From Calliopum simillimum (taxonomy: Eukaryota; Arthropoda; Insecta; Diptera; Lauxaniidae): DNA of 64,000 nucleotides. Each line of letters starts with the position of its first letter. The first letter of the stretch is position 1. The notes under the pieces were generated by a model that saw only the letters and a list, made by a program, of their open reading frames with translations, was not told the origin of the DNA and did not search any database. Where the stretch lies: the NCBI GenBank assembly GCA_951812925.1, contig OX638371.1, forward strand, positions 2,790,001 to 2,854,000. The letters are read 5' to 3'. The position numbers were made by a program, and so were the translations under genes. Positions 1 to 12,386 of this stretch are shown in pieces.

Positions 1-435
1 AAGCTTTCTTAGGATGCATTTGTCTTAAAAGGTTTAAAAGGATTTCGCAAAGTACTGGACCTTTAAAATTTATATTTTAAAATCTTTATCTTAATTTTTG
101 ATTTTGGTGGACATTTTAGCATGAAAAATTCCTATTCACATACCTTTTCACAATTTTTTTTTGAAATTCTCGTAAAATTTTGTTTAAATCGGTAGTACAT
201 TTGCCATATACAATAGTAAAAGCTTCACAGAAGACAGTTTTCTCTAAGACGCTAGGCTGACCCAAGAAAATTTTTTTTTTTGTAAAAAAAAGCCTAAACT
301 AAGCCTAGAACTCATCAAGGGTACATTTTAGACCCCCCCTCCCCTCAGGTGTAAATTTTTACTAGTCCAGGCCACTTCTATCACCTCCCATGAGCTTCGT
401 TACCTTATGCAATACACCCTGTATAGAGCTAGAAG
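1..435 (+). repeat. Partial foldback element (family F), cut by the window edge
   Basis: Bases 1-60 align collinearly with 61050-61105, and the following bases with 61998-62170 (shared stretches around 'ggaccttta' and 'tttggtggacattt'). Bases 160-430 are the inverted counterpart of 60841-61100, so this is the centre and right arm of a long inverted-repeat element whose left arm lies outside the window. The outer end reads like a terminal repeat (gcaatacaccctgtata). No coding capacity is seen. Confidence 0.7.
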
Positions 436-804
436 ATAAAATGTGAAAGTTTTAGGACAATTTTTGAAAAAAAAACTAAAATTATTGCACCAAACTATGA
501 CGAAGGTTCAAAAATATATTTGGAACACGACCAGAATAGTCTTCGACTCCTTTAAGTGACCATTTTGAGCCCATTTTTGAAAGGAAAAAAAAAGTTACTA
601 AGAGTGTTCGGTCATGGCAATAAAATATATTTTCGAACTTTACTCATCGATTAGTGCGATAAATGTTTTTTTAAAAATGGGCCCAAAAGAGTCACACTTT
701 ATCTTGCAAGTTACTCCATGCTAGAAACCGACTAGTTCAAATTCTGGTCCAATCACACATAAAATTCTATTTAAGTTTTACATTGTTTATTATTGGGTGT
801 AACC
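436..804. other. Gene-free AT-rich stretch
   Basis: Only a weak imperfect inverted repeat is visible: 533-585 against 668-755, sharing 'gcccattttt' and 'gaccagaat'. No gene, RNA or clear transposon end is recognised. Confidence 0.5.
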
Positions 805-886
805 AATTGTCTCCTTATGCATTACAATCGTACCAGAAAAAGGTCAATTGTCTCCTTATGCGTTACATTCGGACCAGAAAAAGGCC
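805..886. repeat. 41-bp tandem duplication
   Basis: Two adjacent 41-bp units, 805-845 and 846-886, begin 'aattgtctccttatgc' and end 'ccagaaaaaggyc', with about four differences between them. Confidence 0.85.
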
Positions 887-949
887 AATTTCTTTTTTTT
901 TAAATTTCAACAAATTTAATTTGAAGTTCAAATTTTACACAAAAATATC

Positions 950-1060
950 AAAAGGTTTCGTAGACGAATGTTCGTTATATATTTCTGAGCAATGTGTTTC
1001 GGGTTCGAATCTCAATGTAGATGAAAATTTTTTTTTTTTTTTATTTTATGCCTGGGCTAT
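950..1060 (+). repeat. tRNA-like (SINE-like) fragment
   Basis: A perfect RNA polymerase III B-box core (gggttcgaatctc, 1001-1013) is followed within about 15 bp by a long T run. No cloverleaf can be drawn upstream, so this is more likely a decayed tRNA-derived retroposon than a tRNA gene. Confidence 0.3.
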
Positions 1061-1140
1061 GTTGGACATATGTTTCATTTTCTGCTCCAAAGACTCATGT
1101 ATTGTGTACAAATTAATAGAATTTAAAAATTGGAATTAAA

Positions 1141-1225
1141 AATCACCGAGTGGAGGATTTGAACTCGGGCTTCTTCACGCAGCGCAAGTCACTAGACCGA
1201 TGCACTATCGTTTGCCCTTCTGCAT
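1141..1225 (-). repeat. tRNA-like (SINE-like) fragment, minus strand
   Basis: Read on the minus strand, the segment has a B-box-like GAGTTCAAATCC (1155-1166) and an A-box-like stretch about 45 bp before it (GGTCTAGTGACTTGCG). An AT-rich tail follows. The T-arm and acceptor stems do not pair well, so a functional tRNA is unlikely. It faces the similar fragment at 950-1060. Confidence 0.35.
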
Positions 1226-1316
1226 AATCGACGAACAAAACACTTTTATGAGACAAGTTTTTATGAAAAACTTTTATAAAAAACTTTTAAAAAATAAAAA
1301 TTGTCAAAAACCTTTA

Positions 1317-1665
1317 TCTGTTTATTAATACACAAGACAAAAATTTGTCCTACCTGTTTCACTATTTTAGAAATGGAGCACTACTTTGAATTATACAATA
1401 TTAGAAAGATATTTGTGTGTAAATGTGCGCAAAGTTAAATTTATTTCAATATTTTGTCATAAAGTCAGGTAAAATTAAATGTAAATTTTTCAATGTTAGC
1501 AATGACACAGAGCTGAAAAGAGGATACCGCACAAATAGAAAGACAAAAAGCTGACTGAGCTTTTCTATTTTGTACCAAATAGCAAAAAAGGACTAGAACT
1601 GTCCAAAAAGTACCAAAATGATTTAATACATTTGTGGTAAAATTTTGACCATTGGCCGATTCTAG
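1317..1665 (+). mobile_element. Non-autonomous Helitron, copy 1 (349 bp)
   Basis: It starts with TC directly after an A and ends in CTAG directly before a T, the termini and A/T target expected of Helitrons. The same 5' end (TCTRTWTATTAATAC) and 3' end (TTGGSCGATTCTAG) recur at 21957-24098 and 24962-25374. There is no open frame. A textbook 3' hairpin is not obvious. Confidence 0.75.
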
Positions 1666-3930
1666 TTTGTATTAAAACTTATTGACTAGAAGTATTACAC
1701 ATTTCTTACACTAGAATGTTTTTCAGTGCTAGATGGGCCGCGAAAATATTTCCAAAATGTGTTGCAGATCATATGTTTTCAAATTAAATTTAATAAAGGA
1801 AAACTCTTTTAAGCGAAACATTAAAAAACTTCTCATTTCTCTCTCCCTCTTTTTCCCAAAGTTGTAACCTGCGAAATTTCTTTACGCAAACACCAAATTA
1901 GATTGCTATCTGCATACCAATAGAAGTGGTTGTCCCCGCAGCGCACTTCACAACAGACACAAGAACAACATCAAGAAAGAAAAAATAAATGATGGAAAAA
2001 ATATCATCTTCACACCAATGGCATGTAGCTAAAGACTTTTAGCCTTTAGAAAAACTTTCATACTAAGAAGATGAAAGTTATTTGCGTAAAAGGATACGAA
2101 CTGATGGATGAATGTCCTGTTGAAGAGCAGCTGCTTGCTAGCTTCTTTTATAGTGAATCCAAAAAAGAAAAAATTTAAGAAAGTGGGAAAAAACGTGTAA
2201 AATAAAAAGTGAATGTCAATGGAATTAAGAAAAAAAAAAAGAAGATAAACCAAAGTAAAGATAGAAAATTTTAGGTAACAGAATGTTGAACTTTCTATTA
2301 GCATAAAAGGATGAAAGTTGTTGATGAAATGTCGAACACACTGCAACACCACAGAATTACAATCAGCCAGACTGAAATATAAGCTCAATCGCAAGAGGAC
2401 ATGAAAACGGTAGCAACCCAATAGGAAATAATGATAATCTTTTTTTGTTTAAAGTGTTGAAACACAAGTTAGTCTTCATCAGAGCACGCTTTCGTGTTTA
2501 AGCGCCATCTAGTGTACAATCAACTGACTGATAAAACACCAGTGAGGAATCAACCAAAGCAGAAACTCATATGGTGAAAGGAAACAGAGAAAATAGCTTA
2601 GAATGTTATGATATCAAACAACTACTAGATACGAGATGTTTGCGATATACCGCAGAAAAATCACAGCATAAGGCCAAAAAGGTTGTGGTGAAAAAAATAA
2701 AGAAAGTAATCAAGGACAGCAGTAAGATTGTAAGGATTTTTTTTATGTAACATTTTTATCATCAATTAATTTTCAATTGGAATGTCCAAAGGTGACTGAA
2801 ACTGATTACACAGCCGAGTAAACGAAAAACGAACGAACGAAAGGACATCAAATACAAGATCATCAAAGCCAGCGATAAAGAGGATGTTGAATGTAAAAGG
2901 ATGCTGAGAACATGAAAAGAAAAAAAAACAACTCAAAAGTACAAAATTAAAAAGAAAAAAAAAAGACAAAGAAACCAACAACACTGCACGCAAAACCAAA
3001 AAACAGGATATACCAACAGCAACAACAACAACTGGTAAAACATGCAGAACCTTTTGTGGGACAATCAACTTGCTTGTAACAGGAAACTTGAGTTTTGTTG
3101 CCGTCGTTGTTGCTGTTGTGTGTGTGTGTAAGTAGTGGTAAAACAGGAAGTCTAGGATACAGTTGGCTGGCTGGAGGTGTATGTTATAGCCATAGCGAAG
3201 AAACTAAAGTAGCGTTGAATTTATGCGAGTGCTGCTGCACCTGCTACATGCCACATTTCTCATGATGTTGATGATGACGATGAAAAAGTTGCGGTTGATG
3301 CTGTTGCTGCTGCTGATGAGCGTGATGATATAAATGATGAGTAAGATAAGCGAGGCGTTGATGAAACTAATGACAAGCATAGCTTTATTTAACAGCACAC
3401 ACCACTCACTGTAGGTGTGAGTGAAATATGCTGAAAATAGTGAGCTGAAAAGGTTTTGAAGATGACAGAAAGTGAGAAGGCTTAAAGTAACTTGTCCTGG
3501 AAAATTTTGTATTTAAATGTTTAAAAATTTTTTAGATGAAATGTTGCAAAGTTCAAGGTTCATGAGCATTCAGTTGAAGAAACTTTCAGTAGATTGAATT
3601 ATGTCCAAATGAGCATCAGTAGAGAACCAGTAAACATGCTTAAATTTGTAACAATCACCACCATTTTGGTTCAATAATTTAAAATAAAAAACATTTAATT
3701 AAGAATGTAAGAGACACTGAGAGATTTATGGATATATTTTCTGAGGAAGCATTCAAAAGTTCTAAATAAAGGCTCTACGGATTGAAGGCCTGAATCAATT
3801 ATCTGAAGTTCGAGAATTTTTAATAACAAAACTAAGTATTTTAATGTTACACACATATCTTCAGGAAAACGATAAATGTACAAAAAAAACTTAATTATAA
3901 CAGAAAATCTCTTTTGGAATACTCACTTAG
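1666..3930. other. Gene-free stretch with simple repeats
   Basis: AT-rich DNA with short GTT/TG runs (about 3094-3131) and a GAT/TGC-rich patch (about 3258-3340). Open frames here are short, low in complexity and resemble no protein family I know. No splice-linked exons are recognised. Confidence 0.5.
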
Positions 3931-5598
3931 TCGAGAACTCATTTTTAATCAAATTTTATATATGTAGGAAGTGAGTCTGACAGTAGCGGAGGTGAATAAC
4001 GTTTGACTAGAAGTGGACGAAATTACTAACTGAACGGCAACACTGACTTTAACGAGGACGGAGATAACAGATCGAATAGATTGAACGAAAAACGGACTAG
4101 ATCAGATATACAAACGAACGAACGATGTGAGTTGCGTAAACGACGAGCTAACGAGAAGACGTGCTGCTAAGCTAATGTAAATATTGTAAATATTAAAACG
4201 ATGAAAGAACAAGGAACATCAAATGTGAACTTTCTTTTGAATTAATAAATAGTTAAAATGAACTTAAGTGAAAAGTGTTTTAAACTGTACGGAGTAGAAA
4301 TCCTACATATGTATAACCCCATTTTTTATTGCATATGTATATGTTTTCTTTTGAGCAAGGTAGACATTTTAAATAAAATTATTTTTGAATTTTTTGTTTA
4401 CCATTTTTTAAAAAGAGGTCGAAAAACGGTGGACATGAAAAAAAAAACACAACAAACCAAAACAAAGATAGTCATTTCCGATGTAGTTGCCTGTGTTGAA
4501 TCTGAATCTGGTAGCTTTATAACGTATAGTTTTTGAGATATTCTAACCCAAAGGAATGAAAACACAATTTTTGAGTATATAGTATATAGAGGACGCGTTA
4601 AAATGTCTTGCTCTTTTTTATTAAAAGCGTCGCTTAGTACTATTCTTCGGTTTCAAAATAAACTATGAATTGATCCCAAAAGGGTTTTTTTTTTTAAAAA
4701 AGTTATGACCATTTGAAAATTATGCCTTTTAGTGAAAATTCATTTGAGAATCCACATACGATTTTTAACTTCTACGTATCATTTGAAAGTGGTCATAACT
4801 TTTTAAGACAAAATCATACAAGACCAATTCGTAGCTTTTTTTGAAGATAAAGAATAGTTCTAAGCGATGCATTTAGTAGAAAAGAATTAAACAATTTAGT
4901 GTGTCCTCTATATGTCCTTTATATATCCTCAAAAATCGTGTTTCTAAACATTTAGGTTAGAATATCTCAAAAGCCATACGTTATAGAGCAATTCCGAGAT
5001 TGGATTCATCGCCGACAACTACATCAACCTTTCAACCTTTTTTTAAAACATGATGAGCAAAACATATTAAATATAGTTTGTGTTTAGTAGATCTTGCTCA
5101 AAATAAAACAAATGTATGTAGGATTTGTAGGCTTTCTTTCCGGCCTGTTTCTTTTCATTTTTTTATGAAAAACAACAAAACACTTTTCAGTTTATACTTA
5201 CTTACATTTTATTTACACATTTTTTTTAGTTTAGTTTCAGTTATCCTATTTTACAGTTTTATTATACTTTTAGTTCTTCTCATAACTTTCTTCAAAATTA
5301 CAATTTAGCTTCTAATTCTGTTCTTTTCAATGTCTTTTTACTTCACTTCTTTACATTACTTCTTTTTTTGACCGCAGATAACCGTCTTCTTCAACTCCTA
5401 AATTCAACTGCTACCGAGTTCAACTGTCGTTTGTTCGTTTATTTAAAATATTTTCGTCATGTTTGTTTCGTTTAAGTCTCGTTTGTTTTGTCAGTGCTGC
5501 CAGATCGTGCTTTTAGCTCCGTTTCTACATGTAAGTAAATACTATATATCCAATTAAAAATGGAATTATATAAAATTTGATTTAAAATGAGTTCTCGA
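3931..5598. mobile_element. 1.67-kb terminal-inverted-repeat element (family E)
   Basis: The ends are about 31-bp inverted repeats: 3931-3962 (tcgagaactcatttttaatc...) and 5567-5598 (...gaaaatgagttctcga type), with two or three mismatches. A block at 4307-4412 (ataaccccattttttattgc...) recurs at 11022-11120, and a related terminus recurs at 11880-11925, so this is a dispersed family. A separate hairpin sits inside. No transposase is recognised. Confidence 0.6.
4478..5026. repeat. Long imperfect hairpin nested in the family E element
   Basis: Arms 4478-4735 and 4780-5026 are inverted copies. Matching landmarks are gatgtagttg/caactacatc, gagatattctaaccc/ttagaatatctc, agaggac/gtcctct and aaaaaagttatgacca/tggtcataactttttt. 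The loop is centred near 4755. Confidence 0.75.
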
Positions 5599-8249
5599 CA
5601 CCGCACTTTGGTTCGATCAGTATATTTTAGATTCCCAAAAGTCGAAATTCGAGTACTCTCAAAGTTAAGAGTTTGTGTACTATGTATTTTTTACTTTACA
5701 ATATTTAAACTTTTTTGATGATTTTTGAGTTGTTTTGTATATTTTAATCAGCATTTTGGAATACCGTGATATTTTTAACTATACTGCATTTTAGTGTTTT
5801 AAAATTTTTCGACTTATTTCAATTTTTCTCGACCGTTTTACTTTTTTTTATACTTTTCTATTATTGTTTTACTTTTTCAGTTTTTGCACGATATTTTCGC
5901 ATGCAAATTTTTTCGATATTTCCAATACATTTCAACATTGGCCTTTTTTTGGAGAGTTGATTTGTAACGTTTATTGATTTTTACCGATATTTTCTAAAAT
6001 GTTTTTTACTTTTCGACTTTTTCGGCACAAAATATTCTTTGCTAAAAAAATTGTTTAATTTTAATGCTTAGAGAGTACATAATAAAACGTTGCTTTTTTC
6101 AAAAATTAATTGCTTCCTTTTTTTCTTCAAGATGATCATTTGGCAAGCAGTTTTGCTTAATAGCCATCATTTATGACATCCAGATGAGGTAAATCGCAGC
6201 ATACGAAAAATCGATGCATATAACTCACTACGTACTCAAAACACAGCGAAACAAAATAAAAATCAATTTATAAAAACTTTTCATGTAGAGCTTAAGCCAT
6301 AATTCATAAGAAAATATTGTAAAGAAAAATATAAAGAAGATGCCCAGAGGCTACATTTTTATGTTTTAATTATGACTTTATATAGATAAGGGTGATTCAA
6401 ATATTTTAAGTCTCGTAGAGGTTAACGGAGAGCGAGCTCAGGCATGAAGAAAAAGAACGCCGGCATGAATCAAATTGCAAATGAAGTGATAAACGTATAA
6501 AATTAGCCAAAATACCCCCTCTGCTCTTTAGAATTTAGTACGAAAAGCATTTGCCGGAAGATTGTCTACAGCCATCATGTTGCTCTCACTTTCAGAAAAG
6601 CTACTGAGACATATGCTCCTGTACGAGTATAGAGTGAGCAAAAAAATTAATTTAAACTATCTGAAAATAGCACTCAAGGTGCCGGTGAAAACAATCGGAA
6701 ATTTGCATTTACTTTACCTTACCTTAGCCCCCCGAAAAAAGCACTTGGTGTTAAACCACAAAATACAAATGGCATGTAGACGACGCTTTTGCAAGCGATA
6801 AGTGACGCTGTATATCAGTGTTGAGGCAACTTCCTTTGTCTTATTGGGTCACTGGTTCAATTTTTTATTAATAATTTTTTCATCTAAACAGTAATGCCAG
6901 CGAATAATATGTACGGAGATAAGCTCTCTAATGAACTTTCTTTCTCGAAAATTTTTTAAAGTAACAATGCGTCTTTTATGTGCCACCCTACTTTCAGATA
7001 TTAAGAAATTTCATGCCACTAATATGTGAGAATTCCATTAAAAATTGTGCACAGCTAAGGAAGCAATTTATAGTTGTAAAATATGTGTAGCTGTATGTGT
7101 GTATGTGTGTGTGAGAACAAGCGCTTGTCAATAACAAGTCAGTCAGTCAGTCAGGCAGACAGACAAGACAGCCAACCAACCAACCAACCCTTTGTATGAT
7201 GATGCCTTCAGGAGTTTTCAATTTTGTACGTTTTAACTTTTATAGCAGAGCACATTTTGGGTGAAGAGTTATTGCTGACCGTTTTGTAGTTAATACGTTT
7301 GACAATGGCATTTACAATGGCCGCTTGCTTTTGTTGTTGTTGTTCTTTATAAGTTTTGTTGTAAAATATCCTTTCTGTGGGTTTTATGTAATTTTATTTA
7401 TTTGTTGTGATTTTAGACACATTTTTCAATAAGAATTTCAAGTGAAATACTTAAAGAAATTAGCTACGGTTTCTTTTTTCTTTCAAAAACTGACAAAGGC
7501 TTAAAGGTTTTACTGCATGTTAGTGTGTGTGTGTGCGTGTATTATAAAATTTAATTAACCTCATATGGGCCAAAATGTGTTAGCAACATGTCAGACGAAG
7601 AAAAAAGGTATTGTTAAGAAAAAGAAAGAATTTTTTGGGCACCTTTTTCAAAGAAGCTACAAAGGAGCTTAGACAATAAAAAACACAACAAGAAAAGAGA
7701 CAAGGCATTTAAGCTGCATTCTATTAAAAGTAAGGGTTTTTTAAGAAATCTTCTTAAGAACTTTTATGTGTATCCTTAGGCATTTAAGTAGAGATTTTTA
7801 TGTACAGGAAAATTAGATAAAAATGCTAAACTTTTAAATTGTTAGAGCATAAAATATTAAAGAAAAAATTATCTTAGAAAAGGATGGGAATTTTTGATTT
7901 TTGACATGATTTTGGCATGGTGTTATATAGTTTGTAGTATCGAATAGAGATTCATAAAACCTTTTTTTTCTGATTTCTGTTTTGTTTCTAAGTACATGGT
8001 AATTACAAGTACAAGTAATGTCATATTAGTTGGCCATGAATAGTACGACCACTAATGGAAAGTAAGTGCAGGCTTAGGAAACTAGGCGGCCACGGATGGT
8101 ACGACCCCTAATGAAAATAGCATAGCTAAGTTATTCAAGCTCTTGCTGCTGTTAGTGCTCAGACACGATATTTGACGAAGTTTTCAAAAATTATGGCACA
8201 TTCACATTATGATATCACTTTTGCCTTGTGATGATTTTATTTAATAAAA
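5599..8249. other. Gene-free AT-rich stretch
   Basis: About 5640-6010 has loosely repeated 'ttttcgac/atatttt' motifs like those at 12000-12230 and 49255-49625. A near-tandem pair of about 60 bp (ggccatgaatagtacgacc, ggccacggatggtacgacc) lies at about 8028-8110. No gene is recognised. Confidence 0.45.
7091..7189. repeat. Compound microsatellite
   Basis: A TG-rich run (7091-7114) is followed by (CAGT)n at about 7136-7155, then CAGA and (CCAA)n up to 7189. Confidence 0.8.
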
Positions 8250-8396
8250 TAGACTATTGATTATGTCATATAAAAAGGAACAATGGCGTTTACGAGTTTT
8301 TATAACAGAAATCGGTCAATGGCTCAATTAAGAAGAAAGAACCGTGAAGTGCTATAAAATTAGAAGATCGAAATCGGAGAAGGAAGGGGAATTGTT

Positions 8397-8613
8397 TAAA
8401 ATACTTTCATATAAACTTCTATACAAATTTTATATAAAAAAAGTCTAAAAGATTTTTATGTATAAAATTTGAACCAAAATAGTTTAAATTGGGTGTTTAC
8501 ATTTTATACGAACAAGTATAAACGGTTTGTATACCAAATAGACTTTGTACCAAGTTTGGTGTGGATCTGTATTCATTCCAATTTGGTTTGGTTTGGTTGA
8601 CACCCACACACTA
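8397..8613 (+). repeat. Dispersed repeat, copy 1
   Basis: Shares ordered blocks with 37306-37501: actttcat...aacttctata, tttatacgaMcaagtataaa, cggtttgtatac, and gtggatYtgtattc near the end. The function and full ends are unknown. Confidence 0.65.
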
Positions 8614-8784
8614 AGCTAGGACTGACACTCATTTCCTAAATTTTGTTAAATTTTTTGGTATGTTTTTCTGATACGTTTTTGATGCACTTTTTTGTTTCTT
8701 ACACTTTTTTCGCTAATTTTGGTAATCTCTAATTAATCCCTTTTCGATTTTTTTTTTTTTTTTGTCATTCTGCATTTTTTTAGA

Positions 8785-8935
8785 GAGTTAGTAGTTGATC
8801 AAGACTCGAATTGACATCTCCGATTTTTTAAAAATTAGTAAAAAGTTAGTACTTGACATGCATATGACTGTGGTAAAATTATTTTCTGAAATTCCAAAAA
8901 ATTTCAAACGTGGCGGCCACAGGAAGTTTAGGAAG
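8785..8935 (+). repeat. Fragment related to the 14-kb palindrome arm
   Basis: Resembles the outer left arm of the 14071-15147 element: ttgacatctccgatttt, aaaagttagta, gcatatgMMtgtgg, and ggcggcca near the end. Confidence 0.65.
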
Positions 8936-9027
8936 GAAGTTTAGTTATTGTTTTAAGCTTTAAGTATTTTTAAGAAGTATTTTCATATATATGTTATGGG
9001 TGTTGACAGTTTTTAAAACATGCTGTC

Positions 9028-9543
9028 TGTGTGTACCTTGGACCTATGCTTATTGACCAGCGGGCCTTTTTCAACGGGCAACCAGGAAGTCGTAATCGCC
9101 TCCCAATATAATATTATTATTATTATTTCGTGATTAATGTATTTATTTGCAACCATTTTTGTTTAATTAATTGTTTTTTACTAAATGCACTTTTTTGTGT
9201 TATAATTTTTGTTTATGATTAATATTTTTTTTTTTTATTGAAAAAATGTTACTTTTGATTTCATAATAAATGGTTCTTTCATAATTTATTACCTAAATAC
9301 AATGTATTCTCTTTTATTTTTAATAGTCCAAGGTACACTTGCATGGTGTACCTTGGACCGTTTGAGATTGGAACGGAAAAAGTAATATTTCTAATCAATG
9401 GTAAGACATAGAAATATCATTGTCACGTCATTTGATGCCTGCAAGCATTGTAGAAATATAACTTAATCAAAAAACTAAAGAAACTTTTTTGGAAAATCCA
9501 GCACATTGAAAAAACTAAAAAGCGGACCAAGGTACACACATCT
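9028..9543. mobile_element. MITE-like element with internal palindrome
   Basis: Ends are inverted: tgtgtaccttggacc (about 9029-9043) and ggaccaaggtacaca (about 9524-9538). The same 12-bp word forms an internal palindrome at 9327-9359 (tccaaggtacac ... gtgtaccttgga). It is nested in the 8250-9861 element. No coding capacity is seen. Confidence 0.5.
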
Positions 9544-9861
9544 CCCCTACTAGGTAAAAAATGATTTAAATCATCCAAGAAATACGTGTAAATTTTTCAA
9601 AATTTTCTTAAAATTTTTCAAAAATATGGTCAAAAAAAAAGTTTTAACAAATTCCAAAAAATCTGTGAAGATTCGCATTATTCTTTAAACGATTTTTTTG
9701 CTTTACACACTTTTTTCGTACGACGCCTTGGTTTTGACCACAAATATTCAATGTTCGTGTGGCCATTTTTCGGTTAATTTTAAGCTTAAAAAATTTTTCA
9801 GTTTCTGTAAACGTATTACTGCCTTATTGTCAAGTTTTTTTATGATGTAATCAATAGACTA

Positions 9862-11021
9862 AAAGAGAAGGCGCCGATTTTGAAATGGCTAAGACTTGAG
9901 TAAAAGTCTAAGGCACCTATTTAGAAAAAAATTCTTTTTATTTTAGAGAATTTCTTTTCATTTTAAGACCAATTAATTTTAGTTCCTAACTTTTTGAACG
10001 ATATTTTCTCAATTTCAATAAATCAACAAAAGAATGATGCAAGTCATGTGAAAAATTATCATAAAAAAGTTACGTTTCAAAGAAAATTTGCATGACAAAG
10101 CCCCCGAAAGGTAAAAGTTTAAATAAACCAAGACATGACAAACGTTAGAAACAAAAAGAAAGAAAACTCCTACAAAAACACAATGCAAAGGATAACAAAT
10201 TGTAGTACAACAAAAAATGTGAAAAACTGAAAATGTATTATTTTAGTGCTACTTTCTGACATTGCACTGCACAATGCTCAAAGACAATTGATGTCAATTC
10301 CAAGACAAACAGACAGTTGACAATGGAGAAAATGTTTCATACAGCAGAGAGAGAGGAATCGAACCGATGCAACTCAATCGTTGCTACGCTTCAATAGATT
10401 CCTTTTGCAAAACAGAAAGGAAAAATGCAAAAACAATTCACTTTTCCTGGTAGCAACAGAATCACTGCTGTAAACAAGTTGTAATAAATATCCTTACAAA
10501 CTGAATTCCGCATACATGTGTTTTTTTAGCATACAATTTGTGTAGGAAGTAAAAATTTCATCTATCATCCATTTTATTTTCTTTATATTGTATCCGTTTC
10601 CGTTTTATTGATTGAGATTGAGAAATATTTTTCAATTTTCCACACAAAAAAAAAAAACTAAATGGCACAAAAGTTCAAATGTTACACAACATGCGAAATG
10701 CGAAGGAAATGCATTGCCTTAAAAGGATATTTCATAAACCATAAACTGCATTGACGGCTCTGTCTGCATGTCTGTCTGTCCCTGTACGGTCATTGAAAAT
10801 AATGGCATTGCTAGCTTTTCTTCATTTAATTCAGGCATGCCCAGCTAGAAAAAATTTGAAAATTTGGCCCGCGCATAAAAAGTACCCAGTACCCCATGTT
10901 AAAAGAAAAACACATAATACCAACCAACAACACTTTTCGGATATTTCTTAAGAACATTTCTTATGTATAGAAAACTGGCTTTAAATTAAACTTTTTAAAA
11001 TTTTTTTATAAATTAACACGG
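9862..11021. other. Gene-free AT-rich stretch
   Basis: No gene or clear transposon is recognised. A minus-strand B-box match (GGTTCGATTCC, 10357-10367) is isolated. Confidence 0.45.
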
Positions 11022-11930
11022 TATATAACCCCATTTTTTATTGCACATACAATATGTTTTCTTTTGAACAAGAACTACTAAATAAAACAATTTTTAAAAT
11101 CTTCTGTTTACAATTTTTGAAGGCGTATTGCTGTTTTTTACTAAATGCATCGCCCAACTTGAATAGCAGGCAAAGTCCTGGTTCTAAAATACATGCAAAA
11201 AAAGACGCAGAACGAACGTGACAAAAATATAAGTAGTTTTCGTGTCTATTCAAAGAAAGTCTGAATTCAGCGAAACAAGTCAAAGTTTTTTAATGCGACT
11301 CATCTTAGAATCTTCTGCAATAATGTTATTTTATAATGAATTTTGTTTGATTCATATACCTTGTATACTTTTCTTTGTTTTCATCATAATCTGAACCGAT
11401 ACGTGATAATATGAACGTGACATTTTTTCCACCATACAAATTTTAAATTGAAAATCTTTCAAAAAACCAGAATTTACCAGTGAATGTTGGATCACCTTAT
11501 CTTGTTATGCTGACATGGCATCACCAATATTTCCAAAGGATGTCATTTTTCCCTATCCATTTTACATGTCTACCAAATCTCATAAATTATGAATTTATTT
11601 TTTAGCAGCGTGGCATCGCCGATTTTCCCAGAGAACATTATTTGTCCTGGCGCTCTGTATACATTAACAAATCTTATTCATGTGCGATAAATATTTTCGG
11701 AGATATGATGAAGTGGCTTTTGTGTGGGCGTGAAACCTTCATTTTTTTCAGTACACATTATTTGTCTTGGTGTTTTTTACATACGTACCAAATTTTATCT
11801 ATGTACTTTAAATAGTTTCAGAGATATAATGGTGAACCTTTTGGCGGAAGTGTAGATATGCAGTAAGAAATGGGGTCATATAAAATTTTATTTAAAATGC
11901 GTTCTCGGCACCGTGCTAGGTATAAACTTT
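11022..11930. repeat. Truncated family E element
   Basis: 11022-11120 matches 4307-4412 of the family E element. 11870-11925 carries the opposite subterminal sequence (atggggtcatataaaat) and terminus (gcgttctcgg). The middle has degenerate units of about 130 bp recognisable by 'cattatttgtcYtgg' and 'gagatatRatg'. The left terminus is missing. Confidence 0.5.
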
Positions 11931-12258
11931 TAAATCAAAAGCAAAACTTTTAAATTAAAAGCAATATAGAAAGATAAGAATATCTCGAATCTAGATAAAT
12001 GTGAAAAATTCTGATGGATTCGAAAAAAACCCTAAAAACCGAAAAATGATACCTATATAATATTCAGAAATCTTCATAGGTCGAGAAAACTAAAATATGG
12101 AAAAAAATGGTGAAATACAAAAAACGCCGATAGATTTCAGCAATATTGGAAAAGTAAAAAAATCGAAGTACTTATGATGTGAAAGATTGGAAAATTCTCA
12201 AAACTACAAAAATGCCTAAGAAATCAAAATTAATATTAAATACTTCAAAATAAATGTT
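11931..12258. other. Possible LTR remnant or AT-rich DNA
   Basis: AT-rich, with short 'aaaatatgg/ttggaaaag' motifs. It lies just upstream of the first primer-binding-site-like sequence, so part may be an old LTR, but no paired LTR is visible. Confidence 0.3.
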
Positions 12259-12276
12259 TGGCACCCATTGTGGGGC
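12259..12276 (+). other. Degenerate retroelement primer-binding site
   Basis: TGGCACCCATTGTGGGGC differs at three positions from the perfect tRNA-Lys primer-binding site 128 bp downstream. Both are followed by a shared 'atgattRtgctaaacta', so the pair is a duplication of one leader region. Confidence 0.6.
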
Positions 12277-12386
12277 ATGATTGTGCTAAACTAGTTTGAT
12301 TTTTTTCAATTGGGCGGTAAGCACGTTCCTCCAAAACTCTGTCTTTTATTTGTACACAGCAGAAAAACGCTTTCGCATTAACATTT

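Larger units (their letters stand above)
8250..9861. mobile_element. 1.6-kb inverted-repeat element (family H)
   Basis: The ends 8250-8270 (tagactattgattatgtcat) and 9841-9861 (atgatgtaatcaatagacta) are inverted repeats of about 20 bp. The first 140 bp also match the left arm of the foldback at 42883-43438, so both belong to one family. The interior is filled with other repeats (8397-8613, 8785-8935, 9028-9543). No protein is recognised. Confidence 0.6.

Noticed and set aside
2029..3068. Minus-strand open frames of 100-130 codons with hydrophobic stretches
   Set aside because: Hydrophobicity follows A-rich runs on the plus strand. No signal peptide or splice context, and no family match.
5078..5960. 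T-rich plus-strand frames resembling membrane proteins
   Set aside because: Codons are mostly TTT/TTA/ATT in a T-rich repeat arm; typical chance frames.
10357..10367. Minus-strand B-box match GGTTCGATTCC
   Set aside because: No A box at the proper distance and no cloverleaf; probably chance.
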